From: Kineococcus endophyticus
GTDB taxonomy: Bacteria; Actinomycetota; Actinomycetes; Actinomycetales; Kineococcaceae
Length of the DNA: 64,000 bases
Direction of reading: 5' to 3'
Assembly (NCBI RefSeq): GCF_040796495.1
Contig: NZ_JBFNQN010000012.1
Coordinates: forward strand, 124,001-188,000
The stretch's first letter is position 1. Each line of letters opens with the position of its first letter. Both the position numbers and the translations under genes were made by a program. Of this stretch, positions 60,758 through 64,000 are shown piece after piece. Below the pieces are notes generated by a model. The model did no database searches. It was not told where the DNA came from and saw nothing but the letters and a program-made list of their open reading frames with translations.

Positions 60758-61899
60758 GCACGCTCTACACCGGCATCGCCGAACTCACGACGAACGACCC
60801 CGAACGGGCCACGCCGCAGGACCCGCTGGGCCGGATCCTCGACGCGGCGCTGGTCGTCGACGACGGCCTCGTCGCCTGGACGGGGCCCGCGAGCGCCGCC
60901 CCCGACGCGGACGAGCGCATCGGCGTCTGCGGCCGTGCGGTCCTGCCCGGCTGGGTGGACTCGCACTCCCACCTCGTCTTCGCCGGCGACCGGACCAGCG
61001 AGTTCGAGGCCCGGATGGCGGGTATGCCCTACGCCGCGGGGGGCATCGCCACCACCGTCGCCGCGACCCGTTCCGCGACCGACGAGGACCTGCGCCGCAG
61101 CCTGCGCCGCCACGTCGCCGAGGCCCGCGCGCAGGGGACGACGACGCTGGAGACGAAGACCGGGTACGGCCTCACACCCGCCGAGGAACTGCGGGCCGCC
61201 CTGCTGGCCGCCGAGTTCACCGACGAGGTGACCTGGCTCGGAGCCCACATCGTCGCCCCGGGCGAGGAACCCGCCGACTACCTCGCCGAACTCGTCGGCC
61301 CGCAGCTGCAGGCCGTGCGCGACCACGTCCGCTGGGCCGACGTGTTCTGCGAGACGGGGGCCTTCGACGAGGAGCAGTCCCGGACGGTCCTGCTCGCAGC
61401 GCGAGACGCCGGGCTGGGCCTGCGCGTCCACGGCAACCAGCTCGGTCAGGGTCCCGGCGTGCGGCTGGCCGTCGAGGTGGGGGCCGCCAGCGTCGACCAC
61501 TGCAACCACCTGTCCGACGCCGACGTCGACGCCCTCGCCGGCTCCGACACCGTCGCCACCGTCCTGCCGGCCTGCGACCTGTCGACCCGTCAGCCGCTCG
61601 CTCCCGCCCGGCGGCTCCTCGACGCCGGCGCGACGGTCGCGATCGCCAGCAACTGCAACCCCGGTTCCAGCTACACGAGTTCGGTGGCGTTCTGCGTCGC
61701 GACCGCCGTGCTGCAGATGGGGCTGACCGTCGCCGAGGCCGTGCACGCCGCGACCGCCGGCGGGGCGCAGGCGCTGCGCCGCACCGACGTCGGCCGGCTC
61801 ACCGTCGGCGCTCGCGCCGACCTGCACGTGCTCGACGCGCCGTCGGTCACCCACCTCGCCTACCGGCCCGGGGTGCCGTTGACGCATTCCGTCCACTGA
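60754..61899 (+). CDS. hutI: Imidazolonepropionase
   Basis: 381 residues, an amidohydrolase that opens imidazolonepropionate to formiminoglutamate. Metal-binding [22 protein letters not shown], then [51 protein letters not shown] and [20 protein letters not shown] overlapping the hutF stop. Fourth and last gene of the operon. Note the gene order places HutF before HutI although HutI acts first. Confidence 0.95.
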   Translation: MSTLYTGIAELTTNDPERATPQDPLGRILDAALVVDDGLVAWTGPASAAPDADERIGVCGRAVLPGWVDSHSHLVFAGDRTSEFEARMAGMPYAAGGIATTVAATRSATDEDLRRSLRRHVAEARAQGTTTLETKTGYGLTPAEELRAALLAAEFTDEVTWLGAHIVAPGEEPADYLAELVGPQLQAVRDHVRWADVFCETGAFDEEQSRTVLLAARDAGLGLRVHGNQLGQGPGVRLAVEVGAASVDHCNHLSDADVDALAGSDTVATVLPACDLSTRQPLAPARRLLDAGATVAIASNCNPGSSYTSSVAFCVATAVLQMGLTVAEAVHAATAGGAQALRRTDVGRLTVGARADLHVLDAPSVTHLAYRPGVPLTHSVH

Positions 61900-61927
61900 G
61901 CGGGCACCCCTGCGCCATGCTGCGACG

Positions 61928-62527
61928 GTGACCGCGGTCTGCGACGCCCCCGAGCTCGTGCTGCACGAGCGCGGCCGGGTGTTCTCGAACCGGCACCACT
62001 ACGACGTCCTGTCGCCCGAGGGTGCGCCCCTGGCCGAGGTGGTGGAGGAGGTCCGGCTCGGATTCCTCGGCGCCGTGGTCTCGAGCCGCTACGTCGTGGT
62101 CGTGGACGGCGCCGCGCAGCTCTTCGTGGAACGTCCCGGCACCTGGGGCCGTCTGGAGTTCCACGCCGTGCGCCCCGACGGCAGCCCGCTCGGGCGGGTG
62201 CGGCAGGAGAACTCCATCGGTGCGCCGCGCTTCGAGGTGGCGACCCCGGACGGCGTCCTGGCCCGGATGACGGGCGGCGCGTGGGGCAGCCGGGAGTGGA
62301 CGGTGACGCTGCACGCCGATCCGCGGCCGACGAGCCTGCGCAAGGGCGGGGAGGTGATCGGCGGTGTGCACCGCAGGAAGCGTTCCCTCGACCGGGTCCT
62401 CGTCGACGCCGACGAGTTCGCGCTGAGCACGGACCCCGCGCTGGACCCCGACCTGCGCGCCCTCCTCCTCGTCGGCGTCGTGGCTCTCGACGGCGTCCGC
62501 GACCGGCAGAAGAGTTCGGGGGACTGA
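61928..62527 (+). CDS. LURP-one-related (scramblase-like beta-barrel) protein
   Basis: 199 residues: LVLHERGRVFSNRHHYDVLSPEGAPLAEVVEE, VVDGAAQLFVERPGT, FHAVRPDGSPLGRVRQENSIGAPRFEV, GVLARMTGG. The alternating beta strands match the LURP-one/phospholipid scramblase fold found in many actinobacteria; function is unknown. CATGCT at 61916-61921 lies 6 bases before the GTG. A 53-codon gene follows after one base. Confidence 0.82.
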   Translation: MTAVCDAPELVLHERGRVFSNRHHYDVLSPEGAPLAEVVEEVRLGFLGAVVSSRYVVVVDGAAQLFVERPGTWGRLEFHAVRPDGSPLGRVRQENSIGAPRFEVATPDGVLARMTGGAWGSREWTVTLHADPRPTSLRKGGEVIGGVHRRKRSLDRVLVDADEFALSTDPALDPDLRALLLVGVVALDGVRDRQKSSGD

Positions 62528-62528
62528 C

Positions 62529-62690
62529 GTGGCGCGCCGCAGACTCCGCCGCCGTCCCCACCGCCGACGCGACAAGGCCCTCGAGGTCGCCGAGGGCGCC
62601 GGCGACCTCCTGGACCTGGGGTCCCTGGTCTGGACCGTCGTCAAGATCCCCTTCAAGGTCGTCAAGGCCGTCTTCGACGTCTGGAACTAG
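62529..62690 (+). CDS. Small basic/hydrophobic protein, 53 residues
   Basis: Starts with GTG one base after the stop of the LURP-one gene and ends with TAG at 62688-62690. The N-terminus is strongly basic (ARRRLRRRPHRRR), the middle acidic-amphipathic (ALEVAEGAGDLLDLG) and the C-terminus hydrophobic (SLVWTVVKIPFKVVKAVFDVW). Codon use is that of the neighbours and the third positions are G/C-rich, supporting a real gene. It may bind membrane or nucleic acid. No family recognised. Its TAG overlaps the TAG of the convergent lipoprotein gene in CTAG. Confidence 0.55.
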   Translation: MARRRLRRRPHRRRDKALEVAEGAGDLLDLGSLVWTVVKIPFKVVKAVFDVWN

Positions 62691-63220
62691 GACGGCGGGT
62701 CCACGGGGGACCCGTCCGCGTGCTGGTCGGGGTGCTGCTCGCGGTACTCCTGCAGGCTCAGGCCCAGCCGACGGGCGCTCGCCCGGTCCTCGGTGTCGAC
62801 GAACTGGTTCCAGTCGTCGACCACGCGCTGCGTGAGCTTCGGCTCCACGAAGCAGGCGTACGTCCCGTCCGGGGGCAGGTCCGCGGGTGGGGTGCACATC
62901 GAGTCACCCTCGTACTCCGTCGGGTCGAAGCAGCTCGTCCAGTACAGCCCGTCGTGCTCGTCGGGGGCAGTGGTCGACAGCTCCTCGTCCGTCGGCTGGT
63001 GCCACGTGCAGGTGCGGCTCGGCATCGAGGTCGCCATCGGCCCACCCTGCAACCACTCGAAGCGCGCGGCGTCAGCGTCCTCCTGCGCTGACGAGGCGTC
63101 CGGTGCACTGGTCGCGGAGCCGCTCGGCGATGCGCCGGCCACGGGTGCCGCCGACTGGCTCCCGCACGCCGCGGCGGTCAGGACGAGAGCTGCGAGGGGC
63201 AGGACGAGCACGGGACGCAC
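62687..63220 (-). CDS. Lipoprotein of unknown function
   Basis: 177 residues. A lipoprotein signal ends LVLTAAAC with the lipidated Cys at residue 19, followed by a Ser/Ala-rich linker. The mature part has cysteines in RTCTWHQP, WTSCFDPTEYEGDSMCTPP and TYACFVEP that could form disulfides, and a charged helical tail (RLGLSLQEYREQHPDQHADG). The GTG start is supported by CAGGGT on the minus strand with 6 bases to the start. No family recognised. Confidence 0.8.
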   Translation of the reverse strand: MRPVLVLPLAALVLTAAACGSQSAAPVAGASPSGSATSAPDASSAQEDADAARFEWLQGGPMATSMPSRTCTWHQPTDEELSTTAPDEHDGLYWTSCFDPTEYEGDSMCTPPADLPPDGTYACFVEPKLTQRVVDDWNQFVDTEDRASARRLGLSLQEYREQHPDQHADGSPVDPPS

Positions 63221-63313
63221 CCGCCGACCCTGCCAGCAGGAACCTCCTGACCGGCGCGAACGCGGCCCGCTCACCCGTCCGGCCCAGCGTCCCGCGGGTG
63301 GGAGGATCGGGAG

Positions 63314-64000
63314 GTGACGACCGCTCCCGCCTTCGGCCTCCTCCTCGACGTCGACGGCCCGATCGCCAGCCCCGTGACCCGCTCGATCAGCGCCCCCGGC
63401 CTGCTCGAGAGCCTGCTGGAACTGCTCGCCGCGGGGATCCCGGTCGTCTTCAACACCGGCCGGTCCGACGCGTTCCTGCGCGAGCAGGTGATCGGCCCCG
63501 TCCTCGCCGCCGGTCTGCCCGCGGCCGCCCGGCTGCACGCGGTGTGCGAGAAGGGCGCGGTGACGTTCAGCGTCACCGCCGACGGCGTGGGCCCCGTGGA
63601 GGTCGACGAGACCGTCGTCGTCCCGCGTGACGCGGCCGTCCGGCTGGAAGCGCTGGCGCGCACCGACTTCGCCGACCTCGTGTTCGTCGACGCGGGCAAG
63701 CGCGCCATGGTGTCGATCGAGCAGCGCCTCGAGGTCGACTCCGCGACCTACCTCGCCCGCCAGCCCGAGTACGAGAAGGCCGCGCTGGAGGTCTTCGCCG
63801 ACCTCGACCTCGGCGTGACCTGGAAGGGCGCGACGATGCCCGACGCCCGGGGCGGCGTGGACTGGCGGATCGACCCGACGATCATCTCCACCGACATCGA
63901 GTCCGTCCTGCTCGGCAAGGACCGCGGGGCCGAGATGGCGCTGCGGATGCTGGCGCAGGACGGCGAGCTGCCGACCGCCTGGCGCACCGTCGGCGACTCC
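63314..64000 (+). CDS. HAD-superfamily phosphatase, 3' truncated by window edge
   Basis: 229 residues visible. Motif I is LLLDVDGPIASP, motif II is in VVFNTGRSDAF, a probable motif III Lys is in the LGKDRGAEMALRML region, and motif IV begins WRTVGDS at the window end. A C2-type cap (ARLHAVCEKGAVTFSVTADG to ATMPDARGGVDWRIDPT) lies between, as in sugar-phosphate phosphatases. GTG 63314 follows GAGGAT (63302-63307) by 6 bases. The substrate cannot be told. Confidence 0.85.
   Translation, partial: MTTAPAFGLLLDVDGPIASPVTRSISAPGLLESLLELLAAGIPVVFNTGRSDAFLREQVIGPVLAAGLPAAARLHAVCEKGAVTFSVTADGVGPVEVDETVVVPRDAAVRLEALARTDFADLVFVDAGKRAMVSIEQRLEVDSATYLARQPEYEKAALEVFADLDLGVTWKGATMPDARGGVDWRIDPTIISTDIESVLLGKDRGAEMALRMLAQDGELPTAWRTVGDS

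Noticed and set aside
1-64000. CRISPR arrays, rRNA, riboswitches, secondary-metabolite cluster
   Set aside because: No regularly spaced repeats, no rRNA sequence, no recognisable riboswitch core, and no polyketide, peptide synthetase or terpene genes were seen.

Overview
The window is very GC-rich, most supportable starts are GTG, and same-strand genes are often joined by 4-base GTGA overlaps. Gene content points to a free-living, motile, aerobic actinobacterium: DUF1469/DUF3618/DUF4235 envelope genes, PucR-controlled proline catabolism, SoxR, FBP-domain protein, CYTH-CHAD protein, chemoreceptor and RsbU-type phosphatases. A Kineosporiaceae member such as Kineococcus would fit, but that is inference. 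I see no transposase, integrase, prophage or CRISPR array. Gene density is about 95 percent or more, and no stretch over 300 bases lacks a gene.

Layout. 1-8.5 kb: end of a PAS-GGDEF protein, a PepSY membrane pair, a small membrane protein with its winged-helix regulator, an ABC exporter divergent from a MarR gene, and a PAS-GAF-SpoIIE phosphatase. 8.5-15.7 kb: an HTTM pair coupled to a P-loop kinase that appears to start with CTG, a DUF4241 lipoprotein, a MarR/proline iminopeptidase operon with a palindromic operator, and a PHP / DinB-like / immunity-like operon. 14.6-18.4 kb: PucR-type regulator divergent from proline dehydrogenase and P5C dehydrogenase. 18.4-26 kb: an envelope trio, an LLM oxidoreductase, a SoxR/VOC divergent pair with a typical MerR-family promoter, a second SpoIIE phosphatase, tRNA-Gly(GCC), a GH6 glycosidase and a GNAT. 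26-33.5 kb: two divergent GGDEF-EAL proteins and a CYTH-CHAD protein with an unusual Gly/Ala insertion. 33.5-41.8 kb: an APC permease broken by an apparent one-base deletion, small kinases, ASCH, VOC and DUF1905 proteins, a spore photoproduct lyase-like radical SAM protein, and an aminoglycoside-phosphotransferase-like gene behind a structured leader.

41.8-45.3 kb: a chemoreceptor and a sugar-binding lipoprotein in one operon behind a FliA/WhiG-like promoter, then an OsmC protein behind a 34-bp perfect palindrome. 45.3-50.8 kb: TetR regulator divergent from betaine aldehyde dehydrogenase, an APC permease and a choline dehydrogenase-like GMC oxidase, which together could import choline and oxidise it to glycine betaine. 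50.8-55.4 kb: an XRE/SDR divergent pair, a GNAT, a VanZ protein, a DapA-family aldolase and a VOC protein, ending in a 51-bp perfect palindrome between convergent genes. 55.4-61.9 kb: a histidine utilisation operon (hutH, hutU, hutF, hutI) divergent from an IclR regulator with an 18-bp palindrome between them. 61.9-64 kb: LURP-one protein, a 53-residue basic protein, a lipoprotein and the start of a HAD phosphatase.

A theme across the window is that many genes have a hexamer NANNNT ending exactly 6 or 7 bases before the start codon with no ribosome-binding site, the signature of leaderless mRNAs. This was used to choose starts where it applied.
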